From assembly GCF_022605165.1 (NCBI RefSeq), contig NC_063071.1, positions 124,001 through 188,000 of the forward strand: a stretch of 64,000 nucleotides of DNA. Direction: 5' to 3'. Source of the stretch: Purpureocillium takamizusanense (lineage: Eukaryota; Ascomycota; Sordariomycetes; Hypocreales; Ophiocordycipitaceae). Under the pieces are notes generated by a model, which did not search any database, was not told the DNA's origin, and saw nothing but the letters and a program-made list of their open reading frames with translations. Made by a program: the position numbers and the translations under genes. Numbering within the stretch: the stretch's first letter is position 1; every line of letters begins with the position of its first letter. This document shows positions 22,880 to 34,912 of this stretch, piece after piece.

Positions 22880-23651
22880 CTTGACGGTCGGGTCGTGTTG
22901 GTCAGGTAGTTGGAGATGATGCAAAGTTGAGGCACCAGCGAGGTGGCGAGAATATGGGAGGCTGAGGGTGAATCGCGGTCGGACGTCAATGCCCCACTTT
23001 TTCCTCTTTGCACCGACGTACCCTAGACGCAGTCAGAGGTTTATCAACGAGGCAATGAAGGCGCGGTGTCTTGTTCAAGGGCTCCCAAAATGGCTGTGGG
23101 ATGTAATTTATTCACAAGACAACTCTCCATAGCATGCATGAATGGTGTCAAGGTTTCTTAAAGGGCGAACTACTCCCAACTCCCACTTCCTACCAGTTTG
23201 GCGTGCGACGTCGGGAGCCATAAATTCCGTTTTCCTAGGATGCGTAATAACCAACACGCGACTTGTACCAGAGCGAGCAGTCATCGTCTTAAAAAGCTTG
23301 TTGCGGACCATCCCCGGGACCAGGGTCAATCGGGTTGCGGCGCAACTGAAGTTTAGCCGAGGCGGGCTCGCCTGGAGAGCAAAACGGCTGAAGTGTCACG
23401 GATGCACGACATAAGTTGTAGTAGCTTCGTAGGAAGTGCTACATTCGACATGCTTTCTGACCTTTGAGTCCAATGCCATGGGGACACCGTGAAGCACAGT
23501 CCTCTGCCTGGGTAGCGTGTCGCGGCGAGGCAGTGTCATCAGTGAGCGAAAACCGAGCTCGGTTGTAGTATGATATCTATTTCTCATGATACACGCTCCG
23601 TAAATGTACACGCCAGGGCTTGCCACTCTATATTCGTACAAGGCTAGGGTA
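22880..23651. other. Intergenic, no gene seen
   Basis: This spacer contains the cwc25 promoter and sequence downstream of the mitochondrial uS14 gene. Small reading frames here lack support. Confidence 0.4.
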
Positions 23652-24169
23652 CTACCAGCTTGCTCGCTTCACGCCCGGCAGGTTACCAGCCAGAGCCTCC
23701 ATTCGGAAATTGAACTGCGAGTCTGTCAGCCTAGGGTCACTGTCAAGAAATGACGCGCCGCGGTGCAGCGATACATCCGTACTCTTGTCATTTTGAAGTC
23801 GCTCAGGACACCTCTGCCTTGACCGCCCATGATGCATCGATTCCGGATCTGCGTGGGGCGCGTGTAGCTGTGCATCTGGGTGAGCTGGAGCTGAGCCTCG
23901 GCGCGCACGCGTGGCGCAAGGGTCGTGTTGCGAATGATGTATCGGAGCGCTTGTCTGTCGAAGTGAGATATCGCGTTAGCATTGGATCATCGACGCAAGC
24001 CGTTGGATGTGAGGGATAGCAGTGACGGGCGAGGGGAAGTTTGGGGGTGGGAGGATACGCACCTCTCGGTCTCAAACTGCTCAAAGACCTTGCGCTTGGT
24101 GTGGTCCCGGATGGTCCGCACCTTGACGAAACAGCCCAGGTCGAGCTTCTTGGCGCGAAACATGGACAT
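23652..24169 (-). CDS. mrp2: Mitochondrial small ribosomal subunit protein uS14m (Mrp2)
   Basis: Component of the head of the mitochondrial 37S ribosomal subunit. Exons on the minus strand are 24169-24063, 23954-23783 and 23714-23652, giving 113 residues, the expected length. Signatures are MSMFRAKKLDLG at the start, RQALRYIIRN, the uS14 core YTRPTQIRNRCIMGGQGRG, and the C-terminus ALAGNLPGVKRASW. The third acceptor was placed at 23715-23717 (ctcgcag), which keeps FNFRMEAL in frame; the AG eight bases upstream would break it. The zinc-binding cysteines of some bacterial S14 proteins are not present, as is usual for the mitochondrial type. Confidence 0.93.
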
Positions 24170-26352
24170 GGTGGCGGCGGCGGTCGTCGGGTTGCGTTGG
24201 CGGACGGGCGGCGGACGAGGTCGACGGCGAACTCGCGACGATGCGCTCGAGGATTCGAGAGGACAATTGCTGGGGAGGTGCCATGCCGAAGTTTATCCGC
24301 GGCGGCCGGGTTGGCGCTGTGGTGGTGGGGGCGCAAGTGAGCTGAGTCGCTGCTGTGCGCAAGATTAGTACGTACCTCTACGGTGCTTCCTGGACGCCCA
24401 GGGCGGGCCGAGTACGTCGGTCTGAGCTCATCAGCGGCAGGTCTTGAAATCTCCCACAAGCACACTCGCGTCACTCTCGCCAGCCCATGGATCGGAAACG
24501 CGACCCCCCCAGTCTCGGCCACTGATGCTTTGACGACACCAGCAAGACCGAGCCGCATGGCCAAGACACGCCGTGGCCGAGAAAGAGTCTAGGAGAGCGC
24601 AGCCTCGAGCCGACGCCATGCGCGGCAGCCGCATGCACCACCACCACCACCACCATCACCACGTCTGTTGAGCCTCATCCACAGGCAAGCGTCTCGCCCC
24701 TTTTTACGCGCGACACTGTGTGCACCCGCACCAGCGCTGCGCTGCACTCCCGACAGCACGAGACCAGAGGGAGGCAGGAGAGTTCCTGTCCGCCTCGCTG
24801 CTGCCCCCATCGTGTCGACGCTACGCGGGCAAGGCGGGCAAGAGATCGGGCTGAGATGAGACTGACGTTTGCCCAAGAATAGCCGACCAGCGCCTCGATT
24901 CGCGCCTCGGGACGTTTACTTAGGCACCTACTTCTTCATACTTGACGCCACGCAAGGGGAGCCCGTGGAATGGAGCTACCATCTGCGCTTCTCGGGCTGT
25001 GCCGCGCCACCCCTTGTCAGACCGTCGACCTGAGCCCACTCGTCAGCACGCAGCACCGCCCGCCCACAAGCGCGAGCCGACGCCCGTCTCATCAGCTACT
25101 AAGCGCGCCGCCCGCTGCGTTACCAGGAGCGTTGTCCGTCGCCATCCCCTCTCCCGTGAGGAGCAAAGACAAAACCTGCCGTCTCTCGGACCTTTCTGGC
25201 CGTGGTGAATGCGAGCAGTACGCCGCGCGTCGTGTAACCACCTGCAACCTGCATCGTGAGCTTTTGTTGGCCCTGTTCTGCTTCACGCCACGCCCAAACA
25301 GCGGCGGCGCCTGGCGCCTCGGCGCTTATCCACAAGCATGGGCGCAGGGATCGACATCCTTCGCGCGTCAAGGCGGTCAATGGCAGCTCGCTCCAGCCAC
25401 ACTCGATTCGGTGCTGCCCCTGTTCCGGCACGGTCTGGCTCGCTTCCAGAAGTCCCACGACAGTGGCGAGCCTGCTGCATTGTGACCGGAGAGCGTTGAT
25501 GGCAGATGCGTACCTGAGAATGTCCTATCCCATCGGTATATTGTGGCCTGGCCCATCGTAACTGGCTTGCGTCTTACCCACCTTGACCACATCACGGCTG
25601 GCGTTGCCCTGAATCCTGGATCGTCCGCCGAGCCCTTCCTGCGCCACGTTGTTGCCGGCTTGGAGCTTTGTGTCCGTGGCCGGCATTGGCAGGTCAGAGT
25701 CTCCGATTTGAATGTTCTTTAGTGTCTGCCCTTCACTTGGCTGCGCCTTGCCCCAGCCAACCGGCTCTAGGGGTAGCCCGGCTCGCGTTTTGGCGTCTTG
25801 ATATCCACCATCGCGATCTACAATGCAGTATTATACCCAATGCAGAATACACCTAGCGCGGGGGTCAAGGTGTCTGGCTACTTTCTGCTGAGCCGTCACA
25901 TCTCCCGAGCACTTAAGCAGGCCTCACCCTCGCACACGGTGTTGCATTCCTCGTCCGGCCACATTTTGAGGCTCTTCCGTCCGCGCCACACAAGTTGGTT
26001 GCCAACCCACGGTCCCCCTTCCCTATTGGTAATGAATGGGTAGCCCGAATCTCTGGAGCCCCGACTCAACTCTCCGTTTGCCTTCCCAATGTCGTGAGGC
26101 CCAAACACTTCTCACACAAGGCCCCTCTCTGCTTCGGCACTCCGAACGTGGTGGTAGCGAGTGAGAATGGGGGCGAGGCAGCGCCGGAGAGAGTGCGCCT
26201 CAACTCCTGATACCGTCCTTATACGAAGACGGGCCTTATAAGAAGACAAGAAACTGCGCGAGGTCGTCTCGAGATTTGGCAGACAAACAGATCACATCCA
26301 TTCAGTCAACTCAAGCGAAACCGCACCTGCAGCACGGTGTTTCCCAGTCACC
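24170..26352. other. Long intergenic region, divergent promoters
   Basis: About 2.2 kb lies between divergent genes (uS14m and an unknown gene). A (cac)n run is at about 24636-24662. The longest frame, 171 codons on the plus strand at 24970-25485, has no domain or intron structure and was rejected. Confidence 0.45.
24636..24662. repeat. (cac)n microsatellite
   Basis: A run of cac triplets with one cat, about 27 bases, in the uS14m upstream region. Confidence 0.85.
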
Positions 26353-26977
26353 ATGTCGTCGGCACGCAGCGGTAGTAGCAGCTCCAGGGGCAGCAAGAAA
26401 TCTGGCCGCCGCCCTCAAGTGAGTCGGTCCTCTGCCTCAACGTGTCAGGCCCCAGCCCAAGTGACCGCCGAGAGAACTAACAGCCCAGCAGGCAGCAACG
26501 CTCGAGCTCATCGAGGGCCTCACGACGCACCGCATCAACACCCTCACGGAGCTCTGTCGCGTCGAGCGCATCGCCGCCGCGTGCCAGGACGAGGCCGACG
26601 CGCTCGCCTTCCAGCAGCCCATGACAACGGCCTGGGCCTACTACGTGACGAGCCACCAGCTGCTCTCGGAGCTGCGCGGCCTCACGCCCTCGTTCCCCTT
26701 CAGCGGCGAGGTCGTGCACGACGCCTACACCCGCGTGTGCGTCGACCCGGACAGCAACCGCAGCTGGAACCTGGCCTGGCTGTGCCTGCGCCGCATGCGC
26801 GACGACGGGCTCTTGCGCGCCTACGCCGCTAGGGAGGCGGCGCGTCCGGAGATGTGGGCGGGCAGGCAGCCGGCCGAGGAGCAGGTGCGGCGGCTGGCGG
26901 CGTGCTTTGAGGGCGAATGGGCGGCTGCCGTGGACACGATGCTGCGACACTGGCAACAGCCGCCGGCGTGGTATTGA
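26353..26977 (+). CDS. Conserved-looking hypothetical protein, two exons
   Basis: I do not recognise the family. Exon 1 (26353-26418) encodes a Ser/Gly/Arg-rich start; an intron with donor gtgagt and acceptor cagcag ends at 26491; exon 2 runs 26492-26977, giving about 183 residues. Exon 2 is compact and looks globular: helices with TLELIEGLTTHRINTLTEL, RVERIAAACQDEAD, and a Trp-rich second half (SWNLAWLCLRRM, RPEMWAGRQP, DTMLRHWQQPPAWY). No signal peptide, membrane helix or metal motif is seen. Support comes from the clean intron, the low simple-sequence content of exon 2 and the strong third-position GC bias expected of a coding exon here. Confidence 0.65.
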
Positions 26978-27361
26978 CACGAATCTGTCCTGTCGTTGCG
27001 CTTCGCATTGCCGTCCGCCTTATGACCCCTTCCGCAATGCTGTGTCAACCCGTGAATGCTGGGTGGGGATGGGTGTCGGAGAAAAGTACGCCTTCCTGGG
27101 CCGGAAAGTCCAGGTCCTTGCACCTTTGTTGCGATCTCCCGGGTTAGTTCGAGTTTATTATAGCAGGCGTCTATGGCCTCTAAACTAGGTGGAATTCATT
27201 ATTTCTTGATGCATCTACGCCCGCGCCTCTCGTAGGGTTTACGCCGATGGCCCCCCGCCAGGGCAGAAGGCCCCCCTTTTCCTGTTCCGAGATTGTTGCT
27301 CCCAAAAATATATACTTTTTGTGCTCTTCGCACCCGCATGTACTTCGTAACGTCATGGAGT
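26978..27361. other. Convergent intergenic spacer
   Basis: This 384-base spacer between two convergent genes should hold both terminators. It includes an AT-rich patch near 27300-27320 (aaaaatatatactttttg). Nothing else was seen. Confidence 0.4.
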
Positions 27362-29431
27362 CTATACACTGTCGTCGTTTTGTCGTCCCCGATGGTCGTT
27401 GCGTGACTCGTGGCCCTCGTCCCCTTCCTCCCCCTCGTCCTCGCTGTCCCAGTCTTCGCTCTCGAGCCCCTCGCCGCGGATGAAGAGGGCGCCGACAGCA
27501 CCGACGAGCGCGAGCCCGCCAAAAATACTCCACGCGAGAGCCTCACCCTTGGGCCGGACGCCCGTCGACAGGGTGAAGAGGCCGCCGCTGACAAAGGGGC
27601 CGATGCTGCGGCCGAGAGCCGAGAGCGTCTGCGCCACGCCGTTGAGCGTGCCGAGGCTGGCATGCGACGGGGCCGAGTTGGTGATCTGCGGTCACAGCGT
27701 TAGCTCAGGGGTCGGGTTCGGGCAATCGACCAAGAGGCCGCGCGCGAGAAGGCGTGGACGTACAAGGAGCATCACGCTCGACAGGCCGCCGACGGCGCAA
27801 ATGTTCTTCAGAATGAGCACGACACCGAGCTCGGCGTACAGCCACCCCCGAGCGCTGCCGACCCCAAAGAGCGGCTCGTCATCCGTGTATCCGACCCAGG
27901 GCATGAGAACCATGCTCAGGGCGATGCCCCACAGAGACAGCCTGTACGCGCCGAGACTGCCGATGCGAGACTTGAGCGGCTGGTACAGGAAGGCTTGGAA
28001 GACAATGGTGGCAACGCCCGCTAGGCTGAGGCTGAGCCCGATCAGGGTGGGGGATAGACCGCGGCCTGTGGGAGGCTGGGAGGAGGCAAAGATGGGGTAG
28101 AGCGAGTTGTAGGAGATGTTGGAAAGCTGAAAGACGAGGTAGGTGATGAGAAGGGTAAGGGTTGTGCGGTTCAGGAGGTCGCGCCAGGGCTGTCCATTGC
28201 CGTCTTTGTTGACCGCGTCGGCAGTCAGTGTGCCAGGGGAGGAGGACGAGGGGGACTGGTGCTTGGCGACCGAGTCCAGGCTACCAGAGGCAACCTCGGT
28301 CTCGTCCTCGTCTGCTTCCTCATCGTCGGACAGGGGCGGGGACGTGGCGTGCAGAAGCGGCTGGCGGCTGTTGGTGGGCCACCGGGAGCTCCATGAGTTC
28401 CGGTTTAGGGACGGGCGCGTTGCAGGCCGGCGGAACCAAGAGGTGAGGGCGGTAACCCACTGCGGTCGCCAAGGGCCGTCGGCGGGATCACCATCTTCGA
28501 GGGTCTCTTCGAACCAGATGCCGACGACGACGACGCTCGCCGCCAGCATAGCGGCGCCAAGGACGTTGGGACCGAGGAAGGGAAAGGCATCGCCCCAGAC
28601 CTTGCCGACGAGGATGCCGCCGAGGGCAGGCCCCGTGATGCTGCCGAGCGAGTAAATGACGGGCAGGTAGGTGAAGGCCTTGCTCTGGTTGGAGCGGTCG
28701 GTGACTTCGCCGAGGACGGTGGGGACGCAGGCGGCGTTGCCGTTGAGCAGGCCCATGGCGACGTGGACGACGACGACCTGCCAGTACTGGCGGCAAAAGC
28801 CGAAGACGCAGAAGCAGGCCATGAGGAAGGCGGTGCCGGCGAGCAGGACGGGCTTGCGGCCGACGAGGTCCGAGGCGTAGCCCCAGAGGAAGTTTGTGGA
28901 CAGCTGGGCCAGAGCAAAGGCTGAAGCGAGGATGCCCACGTAGAGGCCGACGTCGTCTCGCGGGATGCCGGGCATGGAGACGACCATCTCGGGGAGGTAG
29001 GGGGAGATGGAGTTGAGTGCCGTCTGCTCGGAGAGGGAGAGAAAGGCGAGGAGGAGGAGCTGGCGCACGGGCAGAGGCGTCTCGTGGCGCCTTCTGCTAT
29101 CTTGGGAGGAGGGGGATGATGACGACGCAGCAGAGGAGATGGACGAGGCTGACGGGGGGCGAGACGACTCGGGGGATGCGCGGGATGAGGGAATGGCGGG
29201 TTCGACAACGAGCTTGGGGGCGGCAAAGGTCTGGTAGCGGTGTGCCGAGGGAGAGACGACCGAGGAGGACGAGGAGAGGCGGCGGAAGGTGTTGAGGGTC
29301 GGGATCGGGGCCCCGGCGTGGAAGGAGGCGGATGAGGAGGTTCTGCGAGAGCCGGAGGCTGTCCCGGGAGCAGCGGCGGCGGCGCCTGAGAGAGGCCCGA
29401 TGCCGGGTCGGGGCTTGGGAGGACGTGTCAT
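27362..29431 (-). CDS. MFS transporter, DHA1/ZIFL-like, with long N-terminal and central loops
   Basis: Predicted 12-helix drug:H+ antiporter-like transporter, about 663 residues, in plasma or vacuolar membrane. Exons on the minus strand are 29431-27764 and 27685-27362. The first 110 residues are Ser/Pro-rich and cytosolic. The A-motif reads GYASDLVGRKP after helix 2, and helix 5 has the DHA motif SLGSITGPALGGIL. The loop between helices 6 and 7 is long and acidic (PPLSDDEEADEDETE). The second half has LIGLSLSLAG and, across the intron, ITNSAPSHASLGTLNGVAQ, typical of zinc-induced-facilitator-like and related fungal transporters. The C-terminal tail is acidic (SEDWDSEDEGEEGDEGHES). The substrate is unknown. 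Confidence 0.9.
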
Positions 29432-30758
29432 GGTCGGGGTCGAGGACAGGGTCGAGGAGGTTCAGTCGTGCTGGTGGCTGGAACACGTTGATGGCGTGAG
29501 GAGGACTCGGCGTCGGTCGACGGCAGTGGCAGAGTGGATCCCGAAGGAAACCGCAGAGTTGAAGGACGGCGATGCGGAAGGCCTCGGGGGCGGACGAGGG
29601 AGGAAGGGGACACGGGGTCAACGGGGAGGGCCGGAGGAGGAGGAGGCTGCAATGCACGCGGAATGCATGCCCGTGAGGCTGCGACACGCGCACGCCGCGG
29701 TCTCGGCCGAGGGTCGTGTGTCGGTCGCGTCGGTCTTGCGCGGTCGGCCGATGGATGGGTGCTGGTGGTGTCTTGACGTTGGGTCGAGGCGCAATGGGAG
29801 ACGGACGACGAGGACAGAGGGGGAGACGTCGGGGGTGAGGGTGAGCCGAGAGGTGTGGGAGCGGTGAATGTCGTGGCGTGCACCCGGCGATGTAGGTTCG
29901 TCGGACTTTTGACTCGGCTGACGAGATGTAGAGAGACGGAAGATTGGATCGGACGACGACGTCACAGACTCACGGGAGGCGCGCTAACAACTTGGGGTTA
30001 ACTGCCTGTTAGTGGGGGGTCCACTGCCGCATCGGGTGGCGTGTGCTGGGCGCCGCCCGCTACGGCAGATGGATAGGTAGTATAGCAAGCGGATTGATCG
30101 GTCGAGCTTGGGGGGCCGAAGAGGGGACAGCCTCCATCTCAGCTTGCATTTGTCCATGGCAGGCGACAGACAAGTCGTCATCTATGGCAGAACTCTGACT
30201 TGGGAATCTGCATCGTTTATTAAAAGGTGCAAGGCCAAGGCGCGCTTGCATCTCAACAAGCATCCATGGACCCTTTTCTGGCCCCCCCCGCCGCGACGCC
30301 ATCCCATCCATGCCACCCACCGTGACGGGAGGCGTGCACCACTACAAAGTGCCAATCCCCACTGGAAAGGTGCTGCCGAACCCACTGTAGTACCGGCTCC
30401 TGCCCGCCCCGACCCGTCCAGTTATAGTTACCTCCACTAACAACGGAAGGTAATTCCAGCCCGCCAGGCTCTGCTCGTTACTATTGGGCGGGCGTCCCCT
30501 TTCGGCTCGCCGCCATGGGTTGAACCTGAATGATCTCGACTCATCTCGACCCCTCAACTCCAACACATACTTTTGCACCAGACATCGCCAGCACAGCACA
30601 GCACAACGCGCGCCACCCATCCACCGCCCACTCGTCCAACCCATTCCGCTGCCCGTTGGAGTCGGTTGACATGATGACACCCAGGATCACCCGTTATTGA
30701 ATATCCGGTGGTGGTCGCCCCCGCGCGATGAAAAGCTCGCCGCCTCGCCCTCGGCTCC
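29432..30758. other. Intergenic, no gene seen
   Basis: About 1.3 kb lies between the MFS start and the flavohemoglobin stop. Antisense and chance frames only; none has a domain. It should contain the MFS promoter. Confidence 0.4.
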
Positions 30759-32015
30759 TCAGAGCGTCCCCGTCCGAAACAGCTCCATGTGCAGCCTCTC
30801 GGGCGCCACGCCCCTCTCGACGAGCCAGGCATGCGTCTCGAGCATCCAGCCCTCGGGCCCGCAAAAGTAGTACTGGGCGTCGGGGTGGTCGAGGTGCAGC
30901 TCTTCGCCCACCTTGGCCAGGTCCATGCGGCCCTCCATGTCGTATTCTTGGCCGACGCGGTCCATGCCCGTCACCGTCTTGACCACTACGGCGCGCCGCA
31001 CGTTGTCGTGCTTGGCCATGGCCGCCTTGAGCTCCTCGCGGAACAGCACCGACCTCGCGTGCCGCGCGCCGTGGATGTAGCTGATGGGCCGCCGTTCGCC
31101 GTCGCGCAGCATCGTCTGCAGGATGGCGATGACGGGCGTCGCCCCCACGCCCACCGACAACAGCACCACGGGTGCCCCGGCCCTGACCTCGTTGGCGTCC
31201 CAGTAGAAGTCGCCGTGCGGCGCGCTCAGCTCCACCTCGCTGCCCTCGAGGTAGTCGTCGTGCAGCTTGTTGGAGACGAGGCCCGGCACCTTGCCCACCG
31301 CCATGTCCCTCGCCGCCGCGCCATCGGGCAGCCTCTCGCGCTTGACGCTGACGCGCAGCTCGCCCAGCCCCTCGCCGGGGACTGAGCTGATGCTGAACTG
31401 CCGGCTCTGAAGCACGCCCCCGAGCTCGGCCACGGGCACCTGCACGCTGACGTACTGGCCGGCCTTGAAGCTGCGCAGCGGCGTTCCGTCCCGCGGCCGC
31501 AGGTACAGGCTGACGACGTCGTCCGACTCGGCGACGCGCCGGGCCACGACGAACTTGCGCCACGACTGCCACTCGTCCCCCGACGCCTCGTACATTTGCT
31601 TCTCTCGCTGGATGAAGACGTCGGCCAGCTGCCCGTACGCCGCCACCCACGCCTCCTTGACCTCGTCGGTCAGCGCGTCCCCGAGCACCGTCGCAAACGC
31701 GCCCACCAGGTGCTCGCCCACGATGGCGTACTGCTCCGGCTTGACGAAGAGCGCCGTGTGCTTGTGGGCGATGCGCTCCACTGCCGCCCCCAGGGCCCCC
31801 AGGTTGTCGATGTGCGCCGCGTAGGCGAAGACGGCGTTGGCGAGCGCCGTCTGCTGGGCGCCCGTGTGCTGGTTGCGCACCGAGAAGATGTTGTGCAGCT
31901 CCGGGTGCGCGCTGAGCATGGACTCGTAAAAGGTGGTGGTGATGGTGCGCCCGTGCTGCTTGACGACGGGCGCCGTCGACTTGACGATGGCGATTTGCTC
32001 TGCCGTGAGTGCCAT
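30759..32015 (-). CDS. Flavohemoglobin (nitric oxide dioxygenase)
   Basis: Detoxifies nitric oxide to nitrate using O2 and NAD(P)H; cytosolic or partly mitochondrial in fungi. Single exon, about 418 residues from MALTAEQ; an in-frame Met 15 codons upstream (32060) is less likely because MALTAEQIAIVKSTAPV is the usual family start. The globin domain (residues 1-140) has the proximal His in RIAHKHTAL and the B10 Tyr in TTTFYESML. The FAD domain has RQFSISS, and the NAD domain has LLSVGVGATPVIAIL and FCGPEGWM. All catalytic features are present. It is homologous to FHB1/fhbA genes, which are usually induced by nitrosative stress. Confidence 0.95.
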   Translation of the reverse strand: MALTAEQIAIVKSTAPVVKQHGRTITTTFYESMLSAHPELHNIFSVRNQHTGAQQTALANAVFAYAAHIDNLGALGAAVERIAHKHTALFVKPEQYAIVGEHLVGAFATVLGDALTDEVKEAWVAAYGQLADVFIQREKQMYEASGDEWQSWRKFVVARRVAESDDVVSLYLRPRDGTPLRSFKAGQYVSVQVPVAELGGVLQSRQFSISSVPGEGLGELRVSVKRERLPDGAAARDMAVGKVPGLVSNKLHDDYLEGSEVELSAPHGDFYWDANEVRAGAPVVLLSVGVGATPVIAILQTMLRDGERRPISYIHGARHARSVLFREELKAAMAKHDNVRRAVVVKTVTGMDRVGQEYDMEGRMDLAKVGEELHLDHPDAQYYFCGPEGWMLETHAWLVERGVAPERLHMELFRTGTL

Positions 32016-32220
32016 GATTGTGTGTTGCGATGGGGACACCACTGACGTCGACTGACCCAAGGTAGTAGCTAACTGTTGTAAGAATGTACACGGGAAGCAA
32101 AGACGGGTTTGCGTTTGCTATCGTTGTTGGTCTGTCGTCGTTGTCGACTTGTCTGTCCTGTCTGCATCTCGGCGAAGGCTCGCCATCCATCCACCTGGAG
32201 CGTCACCTTGGCATCTTATA

Positions 32221-32244
32221 AGGCAGGCAGGCAGGCAGGCAGGC
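32221..32244. repeat. (aggc)n microsatellite
   Basis: Six tandem aggc units upstream of the flavohemoglobin gene. Confidence 0.9.
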
Positions 32245-34249
32245 ATTCATTACTATCAAACGTCGCACGACAGACAGCCCGGAGAAGCGGAGATGCTGCG
32301 CCTAGAGCCAAAAAAAAAAAAGAAGTCATGTACATTTGGGTAGAATATGGAAAGTGTGTGCGCGCGCACGTACTATGACGGCAGGGGAGGGACGGTGCTG
32401 CCGGCGGGTGGGCGGCTCGGCGCGCGGGTGGGCGGATGAAGCTGAGAATTTCGCCTGTGACGAGTCATCAGTGGGCTGATACGGGTAGCAAGTACGTAGG
32501 TAGCACACACACATGTATCTCGTAGGTATCCACGGGGCCCGACATACAGTATACCTTGGGTACTAACTTGAAGTAGGGAAAGATTCGGAACGTTGCTGGC
32601 GGCTCCACCGCAGAAACATGGAATCCGAATCTACCCAGGTGGGTTCCATGTCCTGCCCTTGCTTGGTCCTTTTTCGCTCCCCTCCGTGTGTACGTTATTC
32701 GTCCGACCATGGCGGCCTTGCTTTATCCCCGATCGACTCGGGATGTGTTGTCGTTGGCCAGCGGCTCTACCACCTTGCCTCGTGGACGGACGAATACTTG
32801 CTTGGAATCTTGGATGCCTCGCCCGGGGCGGACGTGGAACAAGGGGCTGGTTGCCCAACAGGCGACGGCGCCCTCGGGACACGCGACGAGACAGCGAGGT
32901 GGTATTAATGCGACCGGACCCAGCTCGCTCTGGCTGGATCCACCACATGAGGGGCATGGGGCCTGGGGTGCGTCGTCGTTGTCGTCGTGATCGTTGTCGT
33001 CGTCGGATGCAACGCCTCAGAGGGTGCAACAAAACTCTGAGATTAAGCATAATCAGGGACACGGACGGAAAGCCCACATGGGATTGGACGGAGCGATGGA
33101 TGCCCGCCCGCCCGTGCGTGTCCGTCCGAGGGCGCTGCCTGTAACCAGTGTCTCACAAACTACATGTTCGTTTTGCAACGGAGCACGGCATGTCTGGGGC
33201 GCATATACATACATACATGCGTAGTATAACGAAGCCCATGCCACGTTGGTCGTCGTTGAGCGCGCGCGCGGCTCTGGCCACCACCACACTTGCGGCTGAC
33301 AAACGTTGTGAACGATGACGATGTGCCACCTTGCATACATACGTACAGCACTACTAGTATACTCCATGTGCTTCGCATGCACGCCCGCTCGCACGTTACC
33401 GCAATGGTTCGTTCGGCAGAGGACAACAAACCTCCTTGCCGGCCGGGAACGCGAACGATACCACCACCACCACCGCCCATCCCGAGGCCGCTTCTCCCAA
33501 TGGGGCCACGGGCATCTTCAGGTGGCTGCAGGTGGCTTGCTGAAGACCGCCACGGGGAACGAGCCCGACGTACACATGCGGTATGTACATACTGTACGTG
33601 CATACGAAGTACATGGTACACACACGGGCAGCGACAACACAGCAGCACCAGGGGGGGCATCGCTTCGGCACCGCTCGTGGCCAACAACAACAAGTTCGTC
33701 ACTACGTACGTACTCTTGGTACGCACTGCGAGGGATTTCGTGCCTGACTTGGGGGTGGGAGGTGGGGGGTTTATTAGATGCATGGCATGGGTGGTGGGTG
33801 GGATATCAATCATGGTTCACGGCATTGGCCCGCCACGCCGCCGCCGCCGCCGCTGCCCCTCCCGGCAAGTAGACTTTTTTAAGCGAAACAGTCCGTTTTT
33901 TTTTTGCCTCCCGAGAAGAAGGGGACTGTTGTGCCACTTTTACACACACACACACAAATACGATGTACACACACACAGACAGAAGCCGCCGAGCACGGCG
34001 ACGGCTGCGGCAGTAGCTCCAACGGTCGGGCCCGCCGCTCCATCCCCTCCCCCCTCCCTGGGGCGACCACCGCGTGATCTCGACTTGCATCGGCACCATC
34101 CATCACGACGTCGATATCGGATCTCGGCGCTGAGATTTGTAAACGGACAGCGTTGTCTCGTCCCGAACTGAAAGGGAGGAGGCAGAGGCGGTGGCGGCGG
34201 CAGCGTCGTCTTTCTTGTCCAAGGCCGATCGTCAAGTTGCCGCATCAAG

Positions 34250-34250
<1 letters not shown>

Positions 34251-34281
<31 letters not shown>
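34251..34281. repeat. (ca)n microsatellite
   Basis: An uninterrupted run of about 15 CA dinucleotides. Confidence 0.95.
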
Positions 34282-34284
<3 letters not shown>

Positions 34285-34912
34285 TTATGGTGCATCCTCG
34301 TCAGCAAAAACAAGGCATGTAATAGATGGAACAGGCTCCCTTTCGTGTCGCCCCCAACCGGCTTTGTTTGATGCTGGCCGGGAGGGATGGAGGGACGCGC
34401 CTGTCTGTCTTGTTGGCGTCTGAGCTGCTTGCTGAGCCCCGTTTTTTTGTTCATCTTGTTGCTTGCTTGCTTGGCTGCCTGGGGCATCGCATCACCAACA
34501 AAGCTCGCGCCTACGTACTCGATCTCTGCTCTACTAGCTAGAGGTAGGTTGATCTCCCGACGGCCGGTGCTCTTTTGGCCCCGTCGGTCCGCTGACATGG
34601 CGGAATCCCTGCGCATCGCCGTGGTGGTGGAACCCGGATGCCTTGTTTCAATGGGCTCGGCGCCGCATGGTCTTACGGGAAAAGGCCTAGACTCCGCCCT
34701 TCGGCACCTTGAACTCCCCATAATAAAAGTCTCCAATGTCGAGCCGTTATTAGCGTTAGTAGGTCCTGCGTGGCACCGTGAACGCCCTCACGCCTTGTCC
34801 TTGACCTTGTCGATCTACGACCGAATTTCCTCTCCTCTCGAAACCCTCGGCGGGCTCGTCCTCGTGTGAACCCGCAAACATGAAAAATACTGTTTACCTA
34901 CACGCATATCTC

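Larger units (their letters stand above)
32016..34912. other. Long gene-poor region with simple repeats
   Basis: About 2.9 kb without a supported gene. It contains an aggc tetranucleotide run (32221-32244), gtc/gtt triplets (about 32970-33006), and a CA dinucleotide run (34251-34281). Overlapping frames of up to 293 codons on both strands (33160-34171) are Cys/Arg/Pro-biased and look like chance frames in simple sequence. Confidence 0.5.

Noticed and set aside
24970..25485. 171-codon plus-strand frame
   Set aside because: No domain, no intron evidence, and overlapping frames of similar quality on both strands.
30694..32190. 498-codon minus-strand frame overlapping flavohemoglobin
   Set aside because: It is a shifted-frame shadow of the flavohemoglobin gene, rich in Arg and Gly, with no domain.
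33290..34171. 293-codon plus-strand frame
   Set aside because: It overlaps equally long frames on the other strand, contains simple repeats, and has no recognisable domain.
34251..34281. CRISPR or telomere-like repeat
   Set aside because: It is a plain CA dinucleotide run; no spacers and no TTAGGG-type arrays occur in the window.
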